In this document: piece after piece, positions 1 to 6,074 of the stretch
Position numbering within the stretch: the stretch's first letter is position 1
Layout: every line of letters begins with the position of its first letter
DNA from: Bacillota bacterium
GTDB lineage: Bacteria > Bacillota > Clostridia > Christensenellales > Aristaeellaceae
Assembly: GCA_023404345.1 (NCBI GenBank)
Contig: JAEYCB010000038.1
Span: 1 to 17,317, forward strand
Direction: 5' to 3'
DNA length: 17,317 bases
Translations under genes and position numbers: made by a program
Notes under the pieces: model-generated
The model's input: the letters and a program-made list of their open reading frames with translations, nothing else
Databases searched by the model: none
Told to the model about the DNA's origin: nothing

Positions 1-43
1 GCGACCTTTTCTGCTTTTCTGCTTTTCTACCTTCACCTACTAC

Positions 44-79
44 AAGAAGCCACTTTGTGCCGAAGCAAAGTGGCTTCTT
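44..79. terminator. Long stem-loop downstream of glyS, possible terminator
   Basis: A perfect 14-bp inverted repeat (44-57 pairing with 66-79) with an 8-nt loop. The 3' arm ends in CTTCTTT on the plus strand, so it may terminate transcripts entering from outside the window; on the minus strand it is the third hairpin after glyS. The T-tract is interrupted, so termination is only plausible. Bases 1-43 are a pyrimidine-rich stretch with repeated TTTTCTGC units and no gene. Confidence 0.5.
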
Positions 80-82
80 TGA

Positions 83-125
83 CTGGCTGAAAGGCCGCCT
101 GCGGCGGCCTTTTTCGACACGCTGA
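83..125 (-). repeat. Post-gene hairpin repeat, copy 1 (after glyS)
   Basis: Read on the minus strand (glyS sense) this unit starts TCAGCGTGTCGAAAAAG, continues through a GC-rich stem with a 3-nt loop, and ends CTTTCAGCCAG. The same unit occurs at 11416-11459 and 17113-17156, with a shortened relative at 5558-5591. The flanks are nearly identical between copies, while the stem arms differ but still pair. On the plus strand it ends in CCTTTTTC and could terminate rightward transcripts. Confidence 0.75.
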
Positions 126-149
126 AACCCGGCTTAGCCGGGTTTTTTT
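125..149. terminator. Rho-independent terminator between glyS end and left edge
   Basis: Stem AAACCCGGC / GCCGGGTTT (125-133 with 137-145), loop TTA, followed on the plus strand by a run to seven T in total. It is a strong terminator for rightward transcripts from outside the window. For glyS (minus strand, stop at 158-160) the same stem lies 9 nt after the stop but has only a short T-run, so it may act bidirectionally. Confidence 0.75.
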
Positions 150-157
150 GATGCTTA

Positions 158-1537
158 TCAGAACGTGAGATTTTCGGAGATCCAGGCGGGCAGGTCATCC
201 ACCTTGAGGCGCACCTGGGTCATCGCGTCGCGGTCGCGTACAGTGACGGTACCGTCCTCCACAGTGTCGAAATCGACCGTGACACAGAAGGGCGTGCCGA
301 TCTCGTCCTGGCGGCGATAGCGCTTGCCGATGGAGCCGGTCTCGTCGTAATCGACCATGAAGTGCTTGGACAGCTTTTCATAAATCTCAGTAGCCAGGCC
401 GCCCAGCTTGTTCTTCTGCAGGGGCAGCACCGCGCACTTGTAGGGCGCCAGCGCCGGGTGCAGGTGAAGCACCGTGCGCACGTCGCCGCCCTCAAGGGTT
501 TCCTCGTCATAAGCATTGCACAGGAAAGCCAGAAGCATGCGGTCCACGCCCAACGACGGCTCAATGCAGTAGGGCACGTATTTTTCGTTGGTGACGGGAT
601 CAAGGTACTCCATGCTCTTGCCGGAGTGCTCCTGATGACGAGTAAGGTCGTAATCCGTGCGGTCGGCCACGCCCCACAGCTCACCCCAGCCGAAGGGGAA
701 GAGGAACTCAAAGTCCGTGGTGGCCTTGGAGTAGAAGGCGAGCTTTTCGGGTTCATGGTCACGCAGACGCAGGCTTTCTTCCTTGATGCCAAGGCTCAAA
801 AGCCAGTCGCGGCAGAAGGAGCGCCAGTACTGGAACCATTCCAGATCCTCGCCTGGCTTACAGAAGAACTCCAGCTCCATCTGCTCGAACTCACGCACAC
901 GGAAGATAAAGTTGCCGGGGGTGATTTCGTTGCGGAAGGACTTGCCGATCTGCGCGATGCCGGCGGGGAGCTTCTTGCGCGTGGCGCGCATGACGGCGGG
1001 GAAGTTCACAAAGATGCCCTGAGCCGTCTCGGGGCGAAGGTAAATCTCGTTAGTGGCGTTCTCGGTCACGCCCGCGTGGGTTTTGAACATGAGGTTGAAC
1101 TGCCGGATGCCGGTGAAGTCCTTCTTGCCGCACACCGGGCAGACGATGTCATGCTCCGCGATGTACTTCTCCAGCTCCTCATTGGTCCAGCCGTCGCCCG
1201 TTTCTGCACCCTGGGTAAAGTCCTCGATCAGTTTATCCGCCCGGAAGCGCGCCTTGCACGCGCGGCAGTCCATCAGCGGGTCGTTGAAGCCGCCCACGTG
1301 ACCGCTGGCCACCCAGACTTCGCGGTTCATGAGGATAGCTGCGTCCAGACCTACATTATATTTGTTTTCCTGCACAAACTTTTGCCACCAGGCGCGCTTT
1401 ACGTTGTTTTTAAGCTCCACGCCCAGGGGGCCGTAGTCCCAGCTGTTGGCCAGGCCGCCGTAGAGCTCGCTGCCGGGATAGATGAAGCCGCGTCCCTTGC
1501 ACAGGGCCACCAGCTTGTCCATGGTGAGAGCCGACAT
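158..1537 (-). CDS. glyS: Glycyl-tRNA synthetase, alpha2 dimeric type
   Basis: Class II aminoacyl-tRNA synthetase that charges tRNA-Gly with glycine in the cytoplasm. With the start chosen here it is 459 aa, the usual length for the single-chain bacterial/eukaryal-type enzyme rather than the GlyQ+GlyS tetramer. Visible features: N-terminal KGRGFIYPGSELYGG; two Cys pairs (C91/C94, C133/C136) resembling a zinc knuckle; RPETAQG (168-174); motif 2 FRNE (201-204); motif 3 GVDR (330-333); and a C-terminal anticodon-binding domain beginning near LAPYKCAVLPL. The ATG at 1537 has a GGGGAG ribosome site about 10 nt upstream. The frame stays open to 1618, but that start lies inside the promoter, so it is excluded; an ATG at 1561 is possible but lacks a good ribosome site. 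The gene has its own promoter and is convergent with whatever lies to the left. I find no T-box leader. Confidence 0.96.
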   Translation of the reverse strand: MSALTMDKLVALCKGRGFIYPGSELYGGLANSWDYGPLGVELKNNVKRAWWQKFVQENKYNVGLDAAILMNREVWVASGHVGGFNDPLMDCRACKARFRADKLIEDFTQGAETGDGWTNEELEKYIAEHDIVCPVCGKKDFTGIRQFNLMFKTHAGVTENATNEIYLRPETAQGIFVNFPAVMRATRKKLPAGIAQIGKSFRNEITPGNFIFRVREFEQMELEFFCKPGEDLEWFQYWRSFCRDWLLSLGIKEESLRLRDHEPEKLAFYSKATTDFEFLFPFGWGELWGVADRTDYDLTRHQEHSGKSMEYLDPVTNEKYVPYCIEPSLGVDRMLLAFLCNAYDEETLEGGDVRTVLHLHPALAPYKCAVLPLQKNKLGGLATEIYEKLSKHFMVDYDETGSIGKRYRRQDEIGTPFCVTVDFDTVEDGTVTVRDRDAMTQVRLKVDDLPAWISENLTF

Positions 1538-1562
1538 GGTAAAAAATCTCCCCTCATTCATT

Positions 1563-1582
1563 GGTTGGAATCGGTTGGAATC
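1563..1582 (-). repeat. Tandem 10-bp repeat at the start of the glyS leader
   Basis: Two exact head-to-tail copies of GATTCCAACC (minus-strand sense), placed about where the glyS transcript should begin, 25-45 nt before the start codon. Function unknown. Confidence 0.8.
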
Positions 1583-1589
1583 GTTCTTT

Positions 1590-1618
1590 ATCATAGCCGC
1601 GGGGACCGCGTTTGTCAA
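1590..1618 (-). promoter_or_regulatory. Sigma-A promoter of glyS
   Basis: On the minus strand: TTGACA (1613-1618), a 17-bp spacer, TATGAT (1590-1595). The predicted start is near 1583, giving a leader of about 46 nt, too short for a T-box. The spacer contains an inverted repeat, CGCGG-GGA-CCGCG (1598-1610). Confidence 0.85.
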
Positions 1619-1925
1619 GACGGGAAAGGGTGTCTGTCATAGCCATATACCAGCAGACAAGGGGACTTGCAGACGATCCGGCTGTGCCAGAGAGAGGGCG
1701 CCCGTTGCCCAAGTGATAGCGGCTTTTGAACCAACACGCGTATGACAGCTCCTTTTTTGGAATGGTAACTGCCCTTGGTCGCGAAAATAGAGAAGAGACC
1801 ACAATGATGTAGAAGGATTTTCTTTCCATATGCAGCATGAAATTTCCAAGAATGCGTGAAAGGCGCTGCCGCAACAGCCACCGTGATTTTATACAAACGT
1901 GCGCGGAGGAAAAGGGGCGGCGCAC
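1619..1925. other. Divergent intergenic region, no gene seen
   Basis: About 300 bp between the glyS promoter and the maf-mre promoter. Open frames here have no ribosome sites and no recognisable protein. A GTGCGC...GCGCAC inverted repeat spans about 1900-1926, just upstream of the maf-mre -10 region. Nothing else is supported. Confidence 0.6.
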
Positions 1926-1954
1926 TTCCCAGGGGAAGGAAACTGTGCTATAAT
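1926..1954 (+). promoter_or_regulatory. Probable promoter of the maf-mreBCD operon (extended -10)
   Basis: A consensus TATAAT (1949-1954) preceded by TG-C, an extended -10 element. The -35 at the 17-bp distance (TTCCCA, 1926-1931) is poor, as is common for extended -10 promoters. It lies 92 nt upstream of the chosen maf start. Confidence 0.65.
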
Positions 1955-2045
1955 AAACTGTTGTAACCTATCCCAACGCAGGGTAAAGACGCGGAAGGAG
2001 CCGGAAATGATGAACGTGCCGGACAGGACGGAACAGGAGGAAGCC

Positions 2046-2705
2046 ATGCGGCCGGGCAAGGACGAAAAAATCATCCTGGCGTCGGCTTCGCCCAGACGAA
2101 AGGCCATGCTGGAGCTATTCGGCGTGCCGTTCGAGGTGATTCCATCGGAACTCAGCGAATTTTTTGCCGAGGGAGAAGGGCAGTGGCGGGCACTGGATCT
2201 GGCCAGAAAAAAAGCCTTCATGCTCAGCCGAAAGCACCCGGGCCGTTATATTCTGGCGGCGGATACGATGGTGCAAGTAGGCAAAACCTATCTGGGCAAG
2301 CCTAAAGACCGGGCGGACGCCGTGCGCATGCTCAAGATGCTTAGCGGACGCGCCCATCATGTCTATACGGGTGTATGCCTGCGCCGCCCCGATGGGTCGG
2401 AGCTGTATGACGCATCTATCACGCGGGTGGCATTTATCACGTTGCCGGAAGAGCTGATTGAACGCTATGTAGACACGGGCGAGCCCATGGACAAGGCAGG
2501 CGGCTATGCTCTGCAAGGTATAGCGGGTGCGTTCATTAGCCGCATCGAGGGTAGTCCCACAGGTGTGGTCGGCCTGCCGCTGGCGATGGTGACGCAGCTG
2601 CTCTGGCGCGCAGGATTTGACATTCCTTTGCGCAGCGAGGGCGAAATCAAGGACTGGTACGACCCCAAATACGACGCCGATGCGGCGGGACGGGACGGAG
2701 ATTGA
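2046..2705 (+). CDS. maf: Maf family nucleotide pyrophosphatase
   Basis: House-cleaning enzyme that hydrolyses non-canonical or modified nucleoside triphosphates (dTTP/UTP type in this family) to monophosphates; historically called a septum formation inhibitor. The signature is clear: ILASASPRR at residues 10-18, the metal-binding AADTMV segment, a K-P substrate segment (LGKPK), the MLxxLSGRxHxVYTGV block, and the GYALQGIAG...IEGSPTGVVGLP C-terminal block. Length 219 aa from this ATG, normal for the family plus a short C-terminal extension (EGEIKDWYDP...). The ATG at 2046 has a perfect AGGAGG five bases upstream and puts the ASASPRR motif at the expected distance. ATG-ATG at 2007/2010, with AAGGAG, is an alternative that would add 12-13 residues. 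It is first in the operon; the stop is 3 nt before mreB. Confidence 0.93.
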   Translation: MRPGKDEKIILASASPRRKAMLELFGVPFEVIPSELSEFFAEGEGQWRALDLARKKAFMLSRKHPGRYILAADTMVQVGKTYLGKPKDRADAVRMLKMLSGRAHHVYTGVCLRRPDGSELYDASITRVAFITLPEELIERYVDTGEPMDKAGGYALQGIAGAFISRIEGSPTGVVGLPLAMVTQLLWRAGFDIPLRSEGEIKDWYDPKYDADAAGRDGD

Positions 2706-2708
2706 CCG

Positions 2709-3737
2709 ATGGGCTTTGTGGCGCATGACCTGGGCGTGGACCTGGGCACCAGCAATACGCTGGTTTACGTAAAGCACAAGGGCATCATGATCAGCGAACC
2801 CACCATCGTGGTGGTGGATGCCGGAAACGAGCGCAAGGTGCGCGCCGTGGGCGATGATGCCAAGATCATGCTGGGCCGCACTACCGAGGGTGTGATGGCC
2901 GTGCGCCCCATGCGCGAGGGCGTGATTACCGACTTTGACATGACGGAAATCATGATTCAATACTTTATGCGCAAGGCCATTGGTTCGAGCTATCTGGTCA
3001 AGCCGCGCCTGTTTTTGAGCTATCCTTGCTCAATCTCAGCCATTGAGCGGCGTGCCGTGGGCGAGGCAGCCAAGTATGCCGGCAGCCGCAAGGTGCTGCT
3101 TGTTGAAAAGCCTTTTGCCGCCGCCTTGGGTAGCGGTCTTCCAGTGTTCGATCCTAACGGCTGCATGGTGGTTGATATCGGCGGCGGCACCACCGACGCC
3201 GCAGTGATTTCCCTGGGCGGCGTGGTGATCAGCCATTCCGTGCGCGTGGGCGGCGTCAAGATGGACGAAGCCATCATTGACTTTATCAAGCGCGAATTTA
3301 ACATTTTGATTGGCGACCGTACCGCTGAGGAGGTCAAGCTGGACCTTGGCTCTGCACTGCCGCTGCGCGACGAACGCCGCGCACGCATCCGCGGCCGCGA
3401 CATGGTCACCAACCTGCCTCAGACCACAGAAATTACCTCAACCCAGATCTATGAGGCCTTGCACGAGCCGTGCATGGCAATCCTCAGCGCGATCAAATGG
3501 GTGCTGGAACGCACTCCCCCGGAGCTGGCTGCCGATATCATGCATAACGGCGTGTACCTCACCGGAGGCGGGTCACTGCTTTACGGCATGGACCAGCTTA
3601 TCGCAAGCGAGCTGGGCATCCCTGTGCTGCTTTCCAAGGAGCCCATGGACTGCGCTGCCCTGGGGCTGGGCAACATTATCGAAAACTACGAGCTGCTCGA
3701 GCACCTGGGCCGCACCAGTTTCCTCAAGCCATTCTAA
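2709..3737 (+). CDS. mreB: Rod shape-determining actin homologue MreB
   Basis: Bacterial actin that forms membrane-bound filaments and directs lateral wall synthesis. 342 aa, the usual size. Phosphate 1 loop is DLGTSNT (11-17), phosphate 2 is DIGGGTTD (156-163), and the adenosine motif is LTGGGSLLYG near residue 285. The EKPFAAALG segment and the VGGVKMDEAI block are typical. The ATG follows maf by 3 nt with a GGAG ribosome site inside the maf end. mreC and mreD follow, so it is part of the standard elongasome operon. It could be the Mbl/MreBH paralogue, but the linkage to mreCD argues for MreB. Confidence 0.95.
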   Translation: MGFVAHDLGVDLGTSNTLVYVKHKGIMISEPTIVVVDAGNERKVRAVGDDAKIMLGRTTEGVMAVRPMREGVITDFDMTEIMIQYFMRKAIGSSYLVKPRLFLSYPCSISAIERRAVGEAAKYAGSRKVLLVEKPFAAALGSGLPVFDPNGCMVVDIGGGTTDAAVISLGGVVISHSVRVGGVKMDEAIIDFIKREFNILIGDRTAEEVKLDLGSALPLRDERRARIRGRDMVTNLPQTTEITSTQIYEALHEPCMAILSAIKWVLERTPPELAADIMHNGVYLTGGGSLLYGMDQLIASELGIPVLLSKEPMDCAALGLGNIIENYELLEHLGRTSFLKPF

Positions 3738-3753
3738 TTCCGGGAGGATGGGC

Positions 3754-5001
3754 ATGAAGCTAAAAGTACCCAAAACCGAACGCAAGCGCCCACAGGACAG
3801 CCGCGTAAAGCGCATCCTGCGCCGGGTGCTGATCATCGCGCTGGTGGTGGGACTGATGGGGCTGGCGGCAACGCACCTGCTGGCCCTTATCACGGGTTAC
3901 GACGTGCTGGCCGTGCCCGAAGAGGGTGTAACCGCGGTGATGACCCCCATCCAGAGCGGCTTTTCCGCAGTGGTAGACTGGGTGGTGGACTACCTGTATA
4001 CCCTAAAGCTGCGCGCGCGTATCGAGCTGGAGTATAACCAGCTCAAAACCGAAAACGAACAGCTCGTCTATGATGCTATGCTGGCCGAGGAGCTGCAGCA
4101 TAAGCTGTCCGTATACGAAAACCTCTACGATGAAATTTCCGTGAATGAAAGCCTCAATCCGTTGGTGGCCACCGTTATTGGCCGTGAAAGCGGCAACTAT
4201 TTCTCCGTCTTTACCATCAACAAGGGGTCAAACGACGGAGTGGAGGACTACATGGCCGTCACCATGGACGGCGCCATGGTGGGATACACCTACAACGTAA
4301 CCCCTACCAAGTCCACCGTGCGTACCATCATCGACAGCGAGGCTTCCATCGCCGCACTGATTCAGTCTTCGCGCGATCAGGGTACGGTGCGCGGTACCCT
4401 TGGTGTAGACGGCACCCCTCTGTGCCGCATGTATTATTTGCCGGAAGACAATCTGCCCCGGCCTGGTGACGTAGTGGTAACCAGCGGTGTGGGCGACCTC
4501 AACGACGGCCGCTCTTTCCCCAAGGGCATCCCCATCGGCACCGTTCGCGAGAGTACCCGCGGCATGGAGAGCAATAAGCAATTTGTTGTAGTGGAGCCGC
4601 AGGCTGATTTTCAGCACATCGAATATGTGATCGTTTTGCGCTATCAGCCGGTGGCGCAGGCTGTGGAGGAGCGGGCTTCGTCCGATGTTGGCATGAGCTT
4701 CACACCGCTGGATTCGCCCATACCGGTGCCCACAGTGCAGATCGGCAGCGACTTCTACCAGCTGGCACCCACGCCGACCCCGAGTCCCACGCCTGGTCCC
4801 ACTGTGACCGTGGGAGAGGACGGACAGGAACTGCTGGTGACCCCTGCGCCCGCCGAGCCTACCCCCGAACCCGGTGAAAGTTACGAGTATCAGGTGCCCG
4901 ACGCGGCGGCGACGGATATGAGCTACGGTTTTATCCTGCCGCCTACGGCCACGCCCAGCCCCACGCCGCCGCCTCTGGACCTGTCGGTGGAGGAGGACTA
5001 A
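3754..5001 (+). CDS. mreC: Cell shape-determining protein MreC with long Pro/Thr-rich tail
   Basis: Bitopic scaffold linking MreB filaments to PBP2 on the outer face of the membrane. 415 aa. Basic N-terminal cytoplasmic segment (1-24), one membrane helix (about 25-46), a coiled coil (about 85-125, rich in L/E/K), then the beta domains with the family's SGNYFSVFTINKGSNDGV and GDVVVTSGVGD...FPKGIPIGTV motifs. From about residue 309 to the end there is a roughly 105-residue low-complexity tail with repeated TPTPSPTPGP-like segments, longer than typical MreC. Start: GGGAGG abuts the ATG at 3748, leaving no spacing, so the ATG at 3754 with 6-nt spacing is preferred. The frame stays open further upstream only as a shadow of mreB. 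Confidence 0.92.
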   Translation: MKLKVPKTERKRPQDSRVKRILRRVLIIALVVGLMGLAATHLLALITGYDVLAVPEEGVTAVMTPIQSGFSAVVDWVVDYLYTLKLRARIELEYNQLKTENEQLVYDAMLAEELQHKLSVYENLYDEISVNESLNPLVATVIGRESGNYFSVFTINKGSNDGVEDYMAVTMDGAMVGYTYNVTPTKSTVRTIIDSEASIAALIQSSRDQGTVRGTLGVDGTPLCRMYYLPEDNLPRPGDVVVTSGVGDLNDGRSFPKGIPIGTVRESTRGMESNKQFVVVEPQADFQHIEYVIVLRYQPVAQAVEERASSDVGMSFTPLDSPIPVPTVQIGSDFYQLAPTPTPSPTPGPTVTVGEDGQELLVTPAPAEPTPEPGESYEYQVPDAAATDMSYGFILPPTATPSPTPPPLDLSVEED

Positions 5002-5004
5002 GCG

Positions 5005-5550
5005 GTGCTGACAAAGCTACTGAAGGTATCCTTGCTGACGCTTCTGGCTTATCTTTTGCAGGCCACGACGGCGGAGTATCTCTCCATATGGGACATCGCG
5101 CCCAGCCTGGCACTGGCAGTCATTGCCGTGGCCACGGTGGGACTGGGGCGCAAATACACGTTCATGATGTCCCTGACGGTGGGATATCTGCTGGAAATCA
5201 TGCTGCCGATGCTGGACTACCTGGCCTTGATTCTTTATCCGGTGTGCTGCATGCTTGGGGCGCTGGCCTTCTCCGACAAGAGTGAGCGAAAGCTGGAGGA
5301 AGAACGCGCCTCCGGCCGCCGTGCCCGCCAGTGGAATCCCCATCTGCGCACCCCCCTGTGCGCTGCCTTAAGCACCGCAGTGTTTGAAGGCGTAAACCTT
5401 ATCTATGTTTATCTGAGCGGTGTTTCTCTTGATGGGGGACACGTGGGTCGGGCGCTGGTGTGTGTGCTGTATACTGCGGCGGTGGCGGCTGTGATTCAGT
5501 TTCCCATCCGATGGTGGCTGGGAGTGTACAAACTGGCGAAAGCACGCTAG
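5005..5550 (+). CDS. mreD: Rod shape-determining membrane protein MreD
   Basis: Integral membrane partner of MreC in the elongasome. 181 aa with about five hydrophobic segments: an N-terminal helix (LLKVSLLTLLAYLLQ), a second with IAPSLALAVIAVATVG, a third over TVGYLLEIMLPMLDYLALILYPV, a charged cytoplasmic loop (SDKSERKLEEERASGRRARQ), and two more near the C terminus. The start is GTG at 5005, 3 nt after the mreC stop, with AGGAGG eight bases upstream inside the end of mreC, so it is translationally close-coupled. Sequence conservation in this family is low; the call rests on position after mreC, size and topology. Confidence 0.88.
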   Translation: MLTKLLKVSLLTLLAYLLQATTAEYLSIWDIAPSLALAVIAVATVGLGRKYTFMMSLTVGYLLEIMLPMLDYLALILYPVCCMLGALAFSDKSERKLEEERASGRRARQWNPHLRTPLCAALSTAVFEGVNLIYVYLSGVSLDGGHVGRALVCVLYTAAVAAVIQFPIRWWLGVYKLAKAR

Positions 5551-5557
5551 GGTGTGC

Positions 5558-5591
5558 GCAGCGAAAAAGATCGTCTCAAACGAGCTTTTTC
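5558..5591 (+). terminator. Terminator-like hairpin after mreD; post-gene repeat copy 4 (shortened)
   Basis: GAAAAAG-A-TCGT, loop CTCAA, ACGA-G-CTTTTTC: an 11-bp stem with one A·G mismatch, 12 nt after the mreD stop. The T5 run is in the 3' arm. It starts CAGCGAAAAAG, matching the other three post-gene units apart from loss of a few bases before CGAAAAAG. The mismatch occupies the same position as in the copy at 17113-17156. It may attenuate transcription between mreD and mrdA. Confidence 0.6.
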
Positions 5592-5613
5592 ATGGTTTCC
5601 CTGTGCCTGACAG

Positions 5614-5650
5614 ATTCGGAATTCGCTTTGCAGGACTGCGTTCCTGCAAA
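5614..5650 (+). repeat. CTGCG-loop hairpin repeat, copy 1
   Basis: ATTCGGAATTCGC followed by a perfect 9-bp stem TTTGCAGGA/TCCTGCAAA with loop CTGCGT. The same arrangement (ATTCGGA-TGC box, stem, CTGCG loop) recurs on the minus strand at 5872-5908 and on the plus strand at 17260-17295, with different but still paired stem bases. Confidence 0.65.
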
Positions 5651-5854
5651 ACTCCGACGGCTGGTGCAGGGAGAAAGGCCCGGCGGAGATCGGGGCCGAT
5701 TGCGGTGAGCAGCGTTTCCTGTGTCCTTCTGCCACTCGAAACGTTTGCAGCGGGTATGATGCCCGCGACCCCTGCCAGCGTGCCAATGGCGCATTTGTGC
5801 GGGCAGGGGAGGAACTCTATGAACTGCGGGCATGGCCCGTAACGACCGACGCCC

Positions 5855-5961
5855 ACCTCTTTTTGGGTGGCTTGGAGGGACCGCAGGCCCTCCAAATGCA
5901 ATCCGAATCCAGCGACATGTGCGGTGGATTCGCAAGCCTTGTGAAGCAAGGTTTCCTTACG
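5855..5961 (-). repeat. Structured dispersed repeat module, copy A
   Basis: Matches the inverse of 17207-17312. It includes a 31-bp block identical in both copies (5902-5932), which itself is an imperfect palindrome GAATCCA...TGGATTC around ACATGT, and a 17-bp identical block (5945-5961) next to a CCTTG/CAAGG hairpin. The CTGCG-loop hairpin (5872-5895, seen on the minus strand) has stem TTGGAGGG/CCCTCCAA, against TCGGAGGG/CCCTCCGA in the other copy: a compensatory change. Confidence 0.8.
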
Positions 5962-5968
5962 CCGTTTC

Positions 5969-6059
5969 ACGGTCGAAGTTTCCGAAGGAAGCCGCGGGGA
6001 AACGGTGCAACCCTCGCCGGAAAAGACCGGTGCAAGCCGGGCTATTCCGACGCGACCGT
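5969..6059 (+). ncRNA. Candidate cis-acting RNA structure in the mrdA leader
   Basis: A closing stem ACGGTCG/CGACCGT (5969-5975 with 6053-6059) encloses a small TTCC/GGAA hairpin, two direct repeats of CGGTGCAA (6003-6010 and 6028-6035), and two mutually exclusive CCGG/CCGG pairings. The closing stem ends two bases before the mrdA ribosome site. It does not match the conserved cores I know for cobalamin, c-di-AMP, c-di-GMP or TPP riboswitches. Regulatory function is inference only. Confidence 0.3.
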
Positions 6060-6074
6060 AAGGGAGGTGATTCT

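Larger units (their letters stand above)
5551..6074. other. Hairpin-rich non-coding region upstream of mrdA
   Basis: 524 bp without a credible gene: open frames here lack ribosome sites, and the long frame starting at 5832 is only the upstream extension of mrdA. In order it holds a terminator-like hairpin (5563-5591), a CTGCG-loop hairpin (5627-5650), GGCCC/GGGCC near 5679-5698, GCGGG/CCCGC near 5750-5766, an 8-bp CCCCTGCC/GGCAGGGG stem around 5770-5815, CGGGC/GCCCG near 5827-5839, a repeat module (5855-5961), and a closed structure (5969-6059) that ends at the mrdA ribosome site. No convincing promoter was found, so mrdA may be read through from mreBCD. Confidence 0.6.

Noticed and set aside
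1537..1640. T-box leader for glyS
   Set aside because: No T-box core sequence, and the promoter leaves only about 46 nt of leader.
362..1642. 426-codon plus-strand open frame opposite glyS
   Set aside because: It is the antisense of a clear glyS gene, has no ribosome site and no recognisable protein; high GC makes such frames common.
3310..3753. Upstream extension of mreC overlapping mreB
   Set aside because: A frame-shifted shadow of mreB; the GGGAGG site before 3754 marks the real start.
5755..5760. TATGAT as an mrdA promoter -10
   Set aside because: No acceptable -35 at 16-18 bp, no extended -10 TG, and it sits in the loop of a GCGGG/CCCGC hairpin.
5985..6050. Cobalamin riboswitch, suggested by GGGGAAACGGTGCAACCC
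   Set aside because: The downstream CCCGC-ACTGT and B12-box parts are missing and the total length is too short. c-di-AMP and c-di-GMP cores also do not fit.
5832..6074. 81-residue N-terminal extension of PBP2 from an upstream ATG
   Set aside because: The extension is translated repeat and hairpin DNA, has no ribosome site at its ATG, and puts the membrane helix far from the N terminus; the GTG at 6075 has a strong site.
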